Positions 33,539-42,090 of a stretch of DNA of 64,000 nucleotides are shown here, in pieces. Position 1 is the first letter of the stretch. Each line of letters begins with the position of its first letter. A model generated the notes under the pieces. The model saw only the letters and a program-made list of their open reading frames with translations, ran no database searches and was not told where the DNA came from. Source of the stretch: Paludisphaera mucosa (lineage in GTDB: Bacteria > Planctomycetota > Planctomycetia > Isosphaerales > Isosphaeraceae); NCBI RefSeq assembly GCF_029589435.1, contig NZ_JARRAG010000002.1, positions 682,001 to 746,000 of the forward strand, given 5' to 3'. The position numbers and the translations under genes are program-made.

Positions 33539-35179
33539 TCAGTCGCCGATCTTCTTGAGGAATGCGTCCAGGCGGGATTCGACGCGGCTGAGGCGACGGT
33601 CCAGGTCGTCGAGGCTCGGCCCCGGTCGCGGCGGGACGCCGTCGGCGGCCGCGCCGTCGGCGTTCGGGGCCCGGGATGCGGGGCTCGCCTTCTTGACGGC
33701 CATGAGCCGGTCGCCGGGGCGTAGCTGACGGTTCATCGAGATGTCCTCGCCCGAGGTGATCCGATCGAGGTCGATGGTCCATTTCTGGGCGCGGCCCGTT
33801 TTCGGGTCGTTCCGGACGAGGGTCAGATTGGAAGGATCGGCCTCCGCCAGCAACCCTCCCGCGAAGTACACCGCATCGAGCACCGTCTCGCTGCCTGTCA
33901 CGGGGATGCCCCCCGGGTTCTTGACCGATCCGAGCACGTAGTACTTCTTGCTGTTGTAGGTCGTGACGTCCACGAACACCCGGGCGCTGTCCCTGGGGTC
34001 GACGGAGGTGCGTTCGCCTGTCTTCGGATCCGGCTCGAAGAGCCCGAGCACGTCGTCGCCGAGAAACTTGCGCAGGTGGAGGACAATCTTGCCCTTGGCC
34101 TCCCGGATCGTCAGCCCGGCGACGGAGACGTCGCCGTAGAAGCCCAGCGTGATTCGACCGTCCGGGCGGATCAGGCGCTCCCCCGAGATCGGGCGGCCCT
34201 CCAAAGCCTCCAGCACCTCGACGAGCAGAATGTCGGGAGGTTCGACGACGTATTCCTCGTACGGGAGCCGTGGCGGGACCGCCGCCGCGCCGGGCTGTCG
34301 CGCCGGCGGGGCCTCGGCGGGAGCCTCCTGGAATCCCGCTCGCCCCAGGCCGGCGGCCGTGACGAGGGCGAGCGACGAGGCGAGGCTGATGGCGGCGAAC
34401 TTCATCATGATCATTCTCCGTGAGACGCGGTGGGAAAGCTCGATCGCGTGGACGCCGACGACGCCCAGGGCCGAACGGCCCGCGGCGGCCTCCGTCGCGC
34501 CCCGCGCCGCGGACGTCGCGAGCGCGTCGGGGACGGCTGGGGGGCTCGTCGCCTCGATCTCGCGACCTTCGGGGGCGAGGCCCCGGCGCATCAGCCTGCG
34601 GCGCAACAGGTCGCGGGCGCGGGCCGATCGGCTGCGGACGGTGCCGAGCGGGCAGCCGATGCGGCCGGCGGCCTGCTCGTGGGTCAGGCCCTCCCAGAAG
34701 CAGAGGACGACGACCTCGCGGTAACGCTGCGGCAGCCGGCCGACTTCCTCCTGCACGGCGCGGTCGCGATCGGGGTCGGTGACGGGGTCGCACTCGACGA
34801 CCGCGAGCTTCCCGGTCGCGATCTCGTGCCTGCGCCGTCGCGCCGCGTCGACCCGGGCGCGGGCCGAGACCCGCGCCGCGACGCCGTGCAGCCAGCCGCC
34901 GACCGATTCCAGCCGGCGCGCCTCGCAGAGCCGGCGGGCCAGGACCAGGAACGTCGCCTGGAACGCGTCGTCGGCGTCGGGGGCGTCCCCCAGCACGCCC
35001 CGACAGACGCGCAGGACCATCGCCCCGTGCCGCTCCACGATCGCCTCGAAGAGCGCCCCGGCCTCCTCGGCCGACCCCCTGCCGACGCGTCGCAGCACCT
35101 CGCCGTCCGTCAGCCCGACCGCCGTCCCCGAGCGGAAGAGCGTCGCCAGGTCCCGCCTCGCCGCCGATCCTTCCGCCAT
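33539..35179 (-). CDS. ECF sigma factor fused to a Wza-like polysaccharide export protein
   Basis: One uninterrupted 546-codon frame encodes two usually separate proteins. Residues about 20-200 are an ECF sigma factor of the planctomycete Gob-like type: region 2 with DAPDADDAFQATFLVLARRL and SVGGWLHGVAARV, region 4 with LPQRYREVVVLCFWEGLTHE followed by GTVRSRSARARDLL. After a linker, one hydrophobic helix (about 257-280, KFAAISLASSLALVTAAGLG) leads to a Poly_export/SLBB protein: YVVEPPDILLVEVLEA, LIRPDGRITLGFYGDVSVAG, KYYVLGSVKNPGGIPVTGSE. The C-terminus has a short coiled coil (DDLDRRLSRVESRLDAFLKK). The sigma part would sit in the cytosol and the export part outside. An internal ribosome site and start precede the helix, so a separate export protein is possible. 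Confidence 0.85.
   Translation of the reverse strand: MAEGSAARRDLATLFRSGTAVGLTDGEVLRRVGRGSAEEAGALFEAIVERHGAMVLRVCRGVLGDAPDADDAFQATFLVLARRLCEARRLESVGGWLHGVAARVSARARVDAARRRRHEIATGKLAVVECDPVTDPDRDRAVQEEVGRLPQRYREVVVLCFWEGLTHEQAAGRIGCPLGTVRSRSARARDLLRRRLMRRGLAPEGREIEATSPPAVPDALATSAARGATEAAAGRSALGVVGVHAIELSHRVSRRMIMMKFAAISLASSLALVTAAGLGRAGFQEAPAEAPPARQPGAAAVPPRLPYEEYVVEPPDILLVEVLEALEGRPISGERLIRPDGRITLGFYGDVSVAGLTIREAKGKIVLHLRKFLGDDVLGLFEPDPKTGERTSVDPRDSARVFVDVTTYNSKKYYVLGSVKNPGGIPVTGSETVLDAVYFAGGLLAEADPSNLTLVRNDPKTGRAQKWTIDLDRITSGEDISMNRQLRPGDRLMAVKKASPASRAPNADGAAADGVPPRPGPSLDDLDRRLSRVESRLDAFLKKIGD
34403..34419 (-). promoter_or_regulatory. Internal Shine-Dalgarno and ATG starts within the sigma-Wza frame
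   Basis: On the minus strand GGAGA (34419-34415) is followed directly by ATG-ATC-ATG-ATG-AAG in the fusion frame. The second ATG (34408-34406) is seven bases from GGAG, a near-ideal spacing, and begins MMKFAAISLASSLALVTAAG, which looks like an ordinary signal peptide. This could give an independent exported Wza-like product. Confidence 0.5.
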
Positions 35180-35470
35180 GCCCGCCCTCCGCCCGTGGGA
35201 TCTTCGTCCTCGCCCCGTCCCATAGTGCCTCGGGCGAGGGCGGGCTATCCATCGATTGCGGAAATTTCGGGATGGAGTGGGGGCGAGGCCCGACGGGCCT
35301 CGGACTCGGCGCGGACGGACGGCCCCCCGGGTTCGCCGGACCGTCGACGACGCCTGCGGGCACGGTTAAGCTGCGGGGACGGGAGGAGACCTGCGTAACT
35401 TTCGTCATGCGCCGAGGAATCTCGCGACGAACGGGCGGCCGCGCCGGGGCGGTCGCCGGGGGTGATCGAC

Positions 35471-36478
35471 ATGCTGCGACATCCGCGACTCGGGGCCGCC
35501 GCGGCGGCGTTTCTGGCGATCGCGATCGGGGCGACGACGAGCGGCGGGGCGGCCCCGCCGGCGACCGCCGGGGGCACGCTCACCGGCTGCGGCGGCAAGA
35601 GCCTGGAGGAGTACGGCGTCCCGCGCGACGTCTACGGGACCTGGATGGGCCGGTCGTCGTGGGAGAACCTGGAGAAGGGCCACTGGATGATGATGGAGGA
35701 GAGCGGCGTGCCGCGCTGGAGGCGCGAGCACGGCGACCGCGCCCTCGACGTGGGCGTGCCGCTCATCCCGACCGACTCGGGCGCGAACCACGACGACCTG
35801 CTGCGCGAGGCGGCGTCGGGCCGGCGCGACGCGACCTACCGTTCGCTCGGCGGGTCTCTGGCGCGATACGGCACGAAGACGGTCTACGCCCGGCTCTGGT
35901 GGGAGTTCAACATGCCCCCCGCCCGCCAGGACCCCGGGCTGTTCGTCGCCGCCTGGCGTCGCGCCGTGCCGCTGATCCGCGAGGGCTTCCTCGCGGCGGC
36001 CGGGCCGGGGCAGACGCTCCAGGTCGTCTGGTGCGCCAACGCCGACGCGCCCGACCCGGAGCCGTTCTATCCCGGCGACGACCAGGTGGACCTCGTCGGC
36101 CTGGACGTCTACGGCTGGGTCTGGGGCGATTCCGACCCCACGCCGGCGCGGGTGGTCGAGCGGGTCCTCCGCGGCCGCTTCTCGCTCGACTGGACGGCGA
36201 AGTTCGCGGCCGACCACGGCAAGCCGACCTGCCTGGGCGAGTGGGGGAACGTCGTGCGCAAGGGGGCCAAGCACGACGACGGCCACGGCGCGGGGGACTG
36301 CCCCGAGTACATCGACGCCGTCTACGATTGGGCCGCGGCCTGCCCCACCGGCTGCCGCTACGTCTGCTACTTCAACGTGGCCGACGGCGGCGTCGGCCAG
36401 ACCCTCGACCAGACGCCCCGGTCGCTCGCCCGCCTGAAGGCCCGCGCGTCGGCGGCCCGGCCCAAGCACGCCCCCTGA
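35471..36478 (+). CDS. GH26-like beta-mannanase, secreted
   Basis: This 335-residue exported glycosidase has a signal peptide (GAAAAAFLAIAIGATTSGGA). The mature part reads as a (beta/alpha)8 barrel of clan GH-A. The acid/base Glu is E145 in ARLWWEFNMPPARQ, and the nucleophile Glu is E257 in PTCLGEWGNVVRKG. VDLVGLDVYGWVWG lies between them, as in GH26. Relatives cut mannan and glucomannan. An in-frame GTG nine bases upstream exists, but the ATG is preferred because GGGGG lies about eight bases before it. It is divergent from the sigma-Wza gene. Confidence 0.82.
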   Translation: MLRHPRLGAAAAAFLAIAIGATTSGGAAPPATAGGTLTGCGGKSLEEYGVPRDVYGTWMGRSSWENLEKGHWMMMEESGVPRWRREHGDRALDVGVPLIPTDSGANHDDLLREAASGRRDATYRSLGGSLARYGTKTVYARLWWEFNMPPARQDPGLFVAAWRRAVPLIREGFLAAAGPGQTLQVVWCANADAPDPEPFYPGDDQVDLVGLDVYGWVWGDSDPTPARVVERVLRGRFSLDWTAKFAADHGKPTCLGEWGNVVRKGAKHDDGHGAGDCPEYIDAVYDWAAACPTGCRYVCYFNVADGGVGQTLDQTPRSLARLKARASAARPKHAP

Positions 36479-36493
36479 CGCCGCCGCGTCGCC

Positions 36494-37090
36494 TCACTCG
36501 GGCTCGGCCGCGCCCTTCTCGATCCACTCGCGCATCTTGCGGGCGAATTCGTCGTGGGACAACGAGGGCTTGGTGCGGCCCTCGCCGGGGTCCCAGCCGC
36601 CGAGGACGAGCTTATCCTCGGTGACGTGGTGGATGATGTCGTCGAGCGTCTTGCCGCCGTTCTTCTTCGGGTCCTTGAGCTGGCGGGCCAGCTCGCCCGG
36701 CGTCAGGCCCTGGAAGACCATCGGCGTGGCGGCCGGCGGCAGGTGCCAGTTGGGGTTGCCCGGCGGCATGTTCGCGCCCGGCAGGTTCGTGAACTGGTGG
36801 CAGTTGGCGCACTTGAGCGCGTACAGCCCCTTGCCGTCGGGCCCGCGCTTCACGTTCTGGGCGTGGACGTGGCTGTCGTCGCCCTGCAGCGGCTGGTCGC
36901 CCGCCGGGTGGCAGTTCATGCAGCGGGGGTGCATCAGGACCTTGTAGGCCTCCAGGAACGCGGCCTTCGACCCGGCGTCGTCCCGGTCGCGCGGGGCGAC
37001 GGCCCAGGCCCCCAGGGGGAGGCCGACGACGAGGAGGGCCCAGGCGAGGGGGCGGAGCCTCGGCTTGCGTCGGAGTCGTTCGTGCTTCAT
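36494..37090 (-). CDS. Dihaem c-type cytochrome, exported
   Basis: This 198-residue protein has a signal anchor or signal peptide ([19 protein letters not shown]) and two haem c attachment sites, CMNCH and CANCH, separated by about 40 residues. Downstream Met residues could be axial ligands. It is the last gene of a three-gene operon after the 2Fe-2S and molybdopterin subunits of a xanthine-dehydrogenase-family enzyme (25 bp gap). It is therefore the likely electron acceptor carrying electrons from the periplasmic enzyme to the respiratory chain. In known isoquinoline/aldehyde oxidoreductases of this type a cytochrome subunit plays that role. Confidence 0.85.
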   Translation of the reverse strand: MKHERLRRKPRLRPLAWALLVVGLPLGAWAVAPRDRDDAGSKAAFLEAYKVLMHPRCMNCHPAGDQPLQGDDSHVHAQNVKRGPDGKGLYALKCANCHQFTNLPGANMPPGNPNWHLPPAATPMVFQGLTPGELARQLKDPKKNGGKTLDDIIHHVTEDKLVLGGWDPGEGRTKPSLSHDEFARKMREWIEKGAAEPE

Positions 37091-37115
37091 CGGCCAGTCT
37101 CCCGGGTCGATTCGG

Positions 37116-39281
37116 TCAGGCCCCTTGCCAGTCTTCCGGGCGGAACGGCAGCCGCCGGATCCGCCGGCCGGCGGCGGCGAAGATCGCGTTGGCCACCGCC
37201 GGGGCGACGGGCGGGACGCCGGGCTCGCCGACGCCCCCCATCTTGTCGGTCGTCTCGACGATGTGGACCTCGACCCGGGGCATCTCGTTCATCCGCAGGA
37301 TCGGGTAGTCGTGGAAGTTCCGCTGCTTCACCCGGCCGTCCTCGAACGTGATCTCGCCCTTGAGCGTGGTCAGGCCGAAGGCGACGCAGCCCTCCATCTG
37401 GGCCCGGATCGAGTCCGGGTTGACGATCGGGCCGCAGTCGACGGCGCAGACGATCCGGTCGACGCGGAGCTTGCCCCCCGGCCCGGTCGAGACCTCGGCG
37501 ACGTGGCAGACGTAGCTGGCGAACGACTCGTGCACGGCGATCCCGCGCCCGCTCCCCGGCGGCAGGGGCGTCCCCCAGCCGGCCTTCTCGGCGGCCAGCT
37601 CCAGCACCCGTTTGTGCCTGGGGCTCTTGCTCAGCAGGCCCCGGCGCAGCTCGAACGGATCCTTGCCGACGGCGTGGGCCAGCTCGTCGAGGAAGCTCTC
37701 GACCACGAAGGCCGTGTGCGTGTGGCCCACGGAGCGCAGCCAGATGACCGGGACCCCCTCCGGGGCGTGCCTCCAGGTCACGTCGAGGTTGGGGATCGTG
37801 TAGGGGAGGTCGGCGGCCCCCTCGACGGCCGTGTGGTCGACGCCGTCCTTGACCATGACCTTCTCGAAGGGGGTGCCGAACGCGAACGACTGGCAGACGA
37901 TCTTGTGCCGCCAGGCCGCGAGCCCGCCGGCGGCGTCGAGCCCGCCGGCGATCGCGTGGTAGGCGCGGGGCCGGTAATAGCCGCCTCGAATGTCGTCCTC
38001 GCGGGTCCAGACCACCTTCACCGGGGCCTTGACCGCCTTCGAGAGCTGGACCGCCTCGGCGACGAAGTGGGCGTCGATCGCGGCGCGACGGCCGAAGCCG
38101 CCGCCGAGCAGGGTCGTGTGGACCTTCACCTGCTCGGGCTTCAGGCCGGTGATCTGCGTCGCGACCGCGTGGTCGAACGTCTGGCCCTGGGTGCCGGTCC
38201 AGACGTCGCAGCCGTCGGGCCGGACGTCGGCGACGCAGTTCAGCGGCTCCATCGGCGCGTGGGCGAGGTAGGGCAGCTCGTACACGGCGTCGAGCCTTAT
38301 CACGGCCTTCGCCAGCGCGGCCTCGGCGTCGCCGTCGCGCCGCGCGACGGCCCCGGGCTCTTTGGCCATCGCGGCGTATTCTTCGCCCTGCTTCGCGCTG
38401 TCGAGGCCGGCGAGGGGCCCGTGGTCCCAGGTGATGCGGAGGGCCTCGCGTCCCTTCCTGGCGGCCCAGAAGCCGACGGCGGCCACGGCCACGCCGCGGT
38501 CGATCTCGACGACGTGGCGGACGCCCGGCACGGCGAGCGCCGCCGTGGCGTCGAGCGCCTCGACCTTGCCGCCGAAGACGGGGGGCCGGGCGACCAGGGC
38601 GACGAGCATCCCCGGCAGCGTCACGTCCAGGCCGAAGACGGCCGTGCCGTCGGTCTTGGAGGGCGTGTCGAGCCGCTTCGTGGCCTTGCCGATCAGCTTG
38701 AACGTCTTCGGGTCCTTGAGCGTGACGTCCTTCGGCGGCGAGAGCTTGGAGGCCCGCGCCGCCAGGCCGCCGTACGAGAGACTGCGCCCGGAGGCCGCGT
38801 GGAGCACCTTCCCTTCGCTCGCCGTGCACGACGAGGCGGACACGCCCCATTCCTCGGCCGCGGCGGCGACGAGCATCGCGCGGGCCGAGGCCCCGGCCTT
38901 GCGCAGGCGTTCCCACTCGGTCCAGGTGCTGGTGCTGCCGCCGGTGATCTGGGCGCCGTACAGGGTGTGGTTGTATTTGGCGTCGGCCGGCGCCGATTCG
39001 ACGCGGACCTTGCTCCAGTCGGCGTCCAGCTCCTCGGCCACGATCATCGCCAGGCCGGTGTAGATCCCCTGGCCCATCTCGGAGTGGGCGGAGATCACCG
39101 TCACCGACTCGTCGGACCCGATCCGCACGAACGCGTTGGGCTCGAACGTCGCGGCCCCGTCCGCCGCATTCGCCGCCTTGCCGGCGAGCTGAGGCAGGTA
39201 CACGCCCAGGACGAGCCCGCCGCCGGCCAGCGCGGTGTTGCGGAGGAAGCCGCGGCGGCTGAGGTTGAGGACCTCGCTCAT
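37116..39281 (-). CDS. Molybdopterin-binding subunit of a xanthine dehydrogenase-family oxidoreductase, Tat-exported
   Basis: This 721-residue catalytic subunit belongs to the IorB/aldehyde-oxidase-like group that hydroxylates aldehydes or N-heterocycles in the periplasm. The N-terminus carries a Tat signal ([20 protein letters not shown]). Molybdopterin-contact segments are visible: [54 protein letters not shown]-like (actual [20 protein letters not shown]), and the active-site region near the end, [20 protein letters not shown], with the catalytic Glu in GVGEPG. Its ATG overlaps the stop of the 2Fe-2S subunit by four bases. The frame continues upstream but that part overlaps the partner gene and is not used. 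Substrate unknown. Confidence 0.9.
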   Translation of the reverse strand: MSEVLNLSRRGFLRNTALAGGGLVLGVYLPQLAGKAANAADGAATFEPNAFVRIGSDESVTVISAHSEMGQGIYTGLAMIVAEELDADWSKVRVESAPADAKYNHTLYGAQITGGSTSTWTEWERLRKAGASARAMLVAAAAEEWGVSASSCTASEGKVLHAASGRSLSYGGLAARASKLSPPKDVTLKDPKTFKLIGKATKRLDTPSKTDGTAVFGLDVTLPGMLVALVARPPVFGGKVEALDATAALAVPGVRHVVEIDRGVAVAAVGFWAARKGREALRITWDHGPLAGLDSAKQGEEYAAMAKEPGAVARRDGDAEAALAKAVIRLDAVYELPYLAHAPMEPLNCVADVRPDGCDVWTGTQGQTFDHAVATQITGLKPEQVKVHTTLLGGGFGRRAAIDAHFVAEAVQLSKAVKAPVKVVWTREDDIRGGYYRPRAYHAIAGGLDAAGGLAAWRHKIVCQSFAFGTPFEKVMVKDGVDHTAVEGAADLPYTIPNLDVTWRHAPEGVPVIWLRSVGHTHTAFVVESFLDELAHAVGKDPFELRRGLLSKSPRHKRVLELAAEKAGWGTPLPPGSGRGIAVHESFASYVCHVAEVSTGPGGKLRVDRIVCAVDCGPIVNPDSIRAQMEGCVAFGLTTLKGEITFEDGRVKQRNFHDYPILRMNEMPRVEVHIVETTDKMGGVGEPGVPPVAPAVANAIFAAAGRRIRRLPFRPEDWQGA

Positions 39282-39733
39282 GCGCCACCCCCCGCCGCCC
39301 GATGGATGGCCTTGCGGATCCGCAGGTAGGTCCCGCATCGGCAGATGTTCCCGGTCATGCCGTCGTCGATGTCGGCGTCGGTCGGCTTCGGGTTCTCGCG
39401 CAGCAGGACGGCGGCGGCCATGATCTGGCCCGACTGGCAGTAGCCGCACTGGGGGACGTCCTCGGCGATCCAGGCCCGCTGGAGCGGGCCGCGGACCTCC
39501 TCGGGCAGGCCCTCGATCGTCGTGACCTCCTTGCCGGCGGCGCGGGAGATCGGCGTGACGCACGAGCGGACCGCCTCCCCGTCGAGGTGGAGTGTGCACG
39601 CGCCGCACTGGGCCATCCCGCAGCCGAACTTGGTGCCGGTCAGCCCGAGCGTCTCGCGGACCACCCAGAGCAGGGGCGTGTCCGACGCGACGTCGACCGC
39701 GCGGACCTCGCCGTTGACTTTCAGCTCGATCAT
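39278..39733 (-). CDS. 2Fe-2S subunit of the xanthine dehydrogenase-family oxidoreductase
   Basis: This 151-residue iron-sulphur subunit (IorA-like) passes electrons from the molybdenum centre to the cytochrome. It has a plant-type ferredoxin fold with the first cluster Cys in [17 protein letters not shown], and the C-terminal helical domain with the second cluster Cys in [12 protein letters not shown] and [16 protein letters not shown]. It lacks its own signal and would be exported by hitch-hiking with the Tat-bearing partner (known for this family). First gene of the operon; a plausible promoter lies about 130 bases upstream. Confidence 0.93.
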   Translation of the reverse strand: MIELKVNGEVRAVDVASDTPLLWVVRETLGLTGTKFGCGMAQCGACTLHLDGEAVRSCVTPISRAAGKEVTTIEGLPEEVRGPLQRAWIAEDVPQCGYCQSGQIMAAAVLLRENPKPTDADIDDGMTGNICRCGTYLRIRKAIHRAAGGGA

Positions 39734-40098
39734 CGTCGCGCCCTCGACCGGACCGATCTTCCCCGCCCCCCGCGAATGCCGCGGGACGAGGGCCCATGGG
39801 ACGCCGCGCCCCGTTCCCGCCGCAGGACGCAGGGGAAGGGGGCGTGATTTGGGAACGCCGCAATTTTAATGCGGACCCCGGCGAAGGCAAGGACCGAGGG
39901 CGTTCGCGAGGCCCGTCGCCGGCCGCCGGGACGGCCTGGCCGCCCCGAACCGGGGGGCGTTGGGGCGTGTCCAGCCAGGGTGATCTTCGGGAGTGTCTGC
40001 GGTTGCGTCCCGATCTGCGCCATGATGTTTGGGATACGCCCTGCCGGCCTCGTCGAGTAAGGTACGGACGAAGCTGCACTCAAACACGGAGGCAAACC
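39734..40098. other. 365-bp divergent intergenic region
   Basis: It separates the molybdenum hydroxylase operon from a plus-strand secreted protein gene. It contains the candidate promoter at 39863-39890. I see no gene-like frame and no RNA gene. The plus-strand promoter is unclear; TAAGGT near 40059 is a weak -10 candidate. Confidence 0.45.
39863..39890 (-). promoter_or_regulatory. Candidate promoter for the molybdenum hydroxylase operon
   Basis: On the minus strand TTGCCT (39890-39885) and TAAAAT (39868-39863) are 16 bases apart, in the only AT-rich spot of this intergenic region. A small inverted repeat CCGCA-N7-TGCGG (39857-39873 region) surrounds the -10. The leader would be about 120 bases. 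Confidence 0.45.
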
Positions 40099-40674
40099 AT
40101 GCATCTTCCGGTCCTGTTCATGATGCTGACCGTCTCGATTCAAGTCGATCACTCGACCATCTCTTTCTCGGAGGCCCTTGCCTCTGTCATCCCACCTCGG
40201 GTCGATGAACTGGAGGAAGAGAGCGAGCTGATCGTCCTCGCCAGGGTCGAATCGGTGAGCGGAGGCCCGGAGGATGAGGATCGCCGGGCCAAGGCGACAG
40301 TGCTGGAAGTCTGGAAGGGGCCAAAGACGACTTCGGTCGAGTATCGCATCTCGCCGACATTCGCTTGCGACATCGCCAAGGCTACGAAGGGCGAGACCGT
40401 TCTGCTCTTCCTGAGAAAAGAGAGGACGGGGTGGGGCATCGCTTGGGCCGGGCGAGGCCGGATGCCGATCGTAAATATAAACGATATTAAATACACATCT
40501 TTCTTTTCCGATGTTATTTTCCCGGATGAAACGCCCCGGGTTAGAGCCGAAGAAGCGGACGGGAGTGGCTTCGAACAGGCCGTCGAGCTGAGACTCGTCA
40601 AGGAACTTGTGCAGAAGGCGACCGAGCAGAAACGTAAAGAAGATTCGCCAAGCGGCAAGCGTGACGCCAAGTAG
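40099..40674 (+). CDS. Secreted protein of unknown function, AT-rich in its 3' half
   Basis: This 191-residue protein has a hydrophobic N-terminus (LPVLFMMLTVSIQV) that could be a signal peptide. The body reads EELEEESELIVLARVESVSG-like (actual DELEEESELIVLARVESV), followed by a beta-rich TVLEVWKGPKTTSVEYRI, a pattern seen in small exported beta-sandwich proteins. No enzyme motif is found. Bases 40470-40530 are strikingly AT-rich for this genome, coding IVNINDIKYTSFFSDVIF, so this gene may be foreign or weakly constrained. GGAGG lies about six bases before the ATG. A neighbouring operon is not apparent. Confidence 0.65.
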   Translation: MHLPVLFMMLTVSIQVDHSTISFSEALASVIPPRVDELEEESELIVLARVESVSGGPEDEDRRAKATVLEVWKGPKTTSVEYRISPTFACDIAKATKGETVLLFLRKERTGWGIAWAGRGRMPIVNINDIKYTSFFSDVIFPDETPRVRAEEADGSGFEQAVELRLVKELVQKATEQKRKEDSPSGKRDAK

Positions 40675-40911
40675 CTTCGGGAATTCACGGAATCCTTCCA
40701 CGCATGAAAAACCCCGCCCAGCGACGGGGTCGGGGACGCCTGGAGGCTGTGGTCCGGGGACGGGGGCCGCGGGGCGGTCGGCGCGAAAAGCCTCGCCCTC
40801 CCTTGCCGTCCGCGCTACGATGGGAGAATACCAGCATGGCGACGTCCCCGCGGCGGGCGTCGCCGGCGACGGACCATCGAACCGATCGATCGCGACGAGA
40901 ATAGAGGAGAG

Positions 40912-42033
40912 ATGAGCACGCGAGCCTCGCGGACGGAGCAGGAGACGACGGGCATGGAGACCCGGACCGGGCGGGCCCCGGGGGACGAGGGAGCCGGCCG
41001 CGAGGCGCGGGACGCGACGACGACGCAAGATCACGGACGGGACGACAGGCCCGCCCACACGCCCGACCTGAGGGCGTACGCGTACCTGGGCATCATGATC
41101 TTCCTGGGCTCGACGACGTCGCCCCTGGCGCAGGTGGCGGTGCGGCAGCTGCCGATCGGGCTGGTGCCGCTGCTGCGGTTCGGCACGGCGGGGCTCTGCC
41201 TGATCCCGTTCGTGGGCGGCTTCGGCCGGGTCCGCGAGCTGATCCGCCGCGACTGGCGGCGGCTGCTGCTGGTGGCGGCCTGCTGCGTGCCCATCAACCA
41301 GTTCTTCTTCCTGACCGCCGCCAAGCTCGGCACCAACGCCCACGTCGGCCTCTTCTACGCGACGGTGCCCCTCATCGTGTGGGTCCTCGCCTGGATGATC
41401 GGCCAGGAGCCGCTCGACCTCAGCCGGCTGGGGGGCATCCTCATCAGCATCGCCGGCGTGCTGGTCATCGGCCTGGGGAACATCCTGGGCGGCGACGCCG
41501 CGTCGACCCCCGAGCAGACGCACGCGGTGATGATCGCCGATCTGCTCCTCATCGGCGCGGTGATCTCGTGGGGGGCGTACGTGACCCTGAGCCGCCCCCT
41601 GATCGTCCGCCACGGGGCGCTGCCGACCCTGGCCGGGACGTTCCTCGTCGGCTTCCTGCTGCAGATCCCGATCGCCGCCCTGACGGCCCCCGCGTGGGTC
41701 CCCCAGCTCCGCCTGGCCACGCCCGCGGCCTGGATCTGCCTGGCCGTGCTGGCCTTCGCGATCACGCCGATGAACCTGGCGCTGCAGAACCTGGCGCTCC
41801 GCCGTCTGGACGCCAGCCAGGTCGCCACGTTCAGCAACGTCGCGCCCGTGCTCACCGTGGTCTGGGGCGTCTGGCTGTTCGGCGAGGTCCTCTCGCCGGC
41901 CCTGGTCGTCGGCGGCCTGCTGACGCTGCTGGGCGTCTTCTGGACCAGCCGCCCCGCCCCCCGGCGTGCGAAGTCCGCGGCGACCCTCCCCGCCTGGCCG
42001 GCCGAGGCCCCCGCCGCCTGCCCCGCGGAATGA
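40912..42033 (+). CDS. EamA/DMT superfamily exporter
   Basis: This 373-residue inner-membrane protein has a charged 55-residue N-terminal tail followed by ten predicted helices in two EamA repeats. The first runs from YLGIMIFLGSTTSPLAQVAV to GVLVIGLGNILGG, the second from IADLLLIGAVISWGAYVTLS to GGLLTLLGVFWTS. The characteristic APVLTVVWGVWLFGEVLSP segment near the end identifies the RhaT/EamA group. Family members export amino acids, metabolites or drugs; the substrate is unknown. AGAGGAGAG lies just before the ATG. The gene ends 58 bp before a convergent gene, with a strong shared hairpin between. Confidence 0.87.
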   Translation: MSTRASRTEQETTGMETRTGRAPGDEGAGREARDATTTQDHGRDDRPAHTPDLRAYAYLGIMIFLGSTTSPLAQVAVRQLPIGLVPLLRFGTAGLCLIPFVGGFGRVRELIRRDWRRLLLVAACCVPINQFFFLTAAKLGTNAHVGLFYATVPLIVWVLAWMIGQEPLDLSRLGGILISIAGVLVIGLGNILGGDAASTPEQTHAVMIADLLLIGAVISWGAYVTLSRPLIVRHGALPTLAGTFLVGFLLQIPIAALTAPAWVPQLRLATPAAWICLAVLAFAITPMNLALQNLALRRLDASQVATFSNVAPVLTVVWGVWLFGEVLSPALVVGGLLTLLGVFWTSRPAPRRAKSAATLPAWPAEAPAACPAE

Positions 42034-42041
42034 GGCGAGCG

Positions 42042-42074
42042 ATCGTCCTTCTCCCCTCGTGGGAGAAGGACGAT
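42042..42074. terminator. Bidirectional terminator, perfect 14-bp stem
   Basis: ATCGTCCTTCTCCC and its exact complement enclose a 5-base loop CTCGT between the 3' ends of the EamA gene and the convergent deoxyhypusine-synthase-like gene. It belongs to a family of related palindromes at 45651-45674, 53911-53966 and 54031-54089. Confidence 0.75.
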
Positions 42075-42090
42075 TCGCGAAGCCCGTTTT

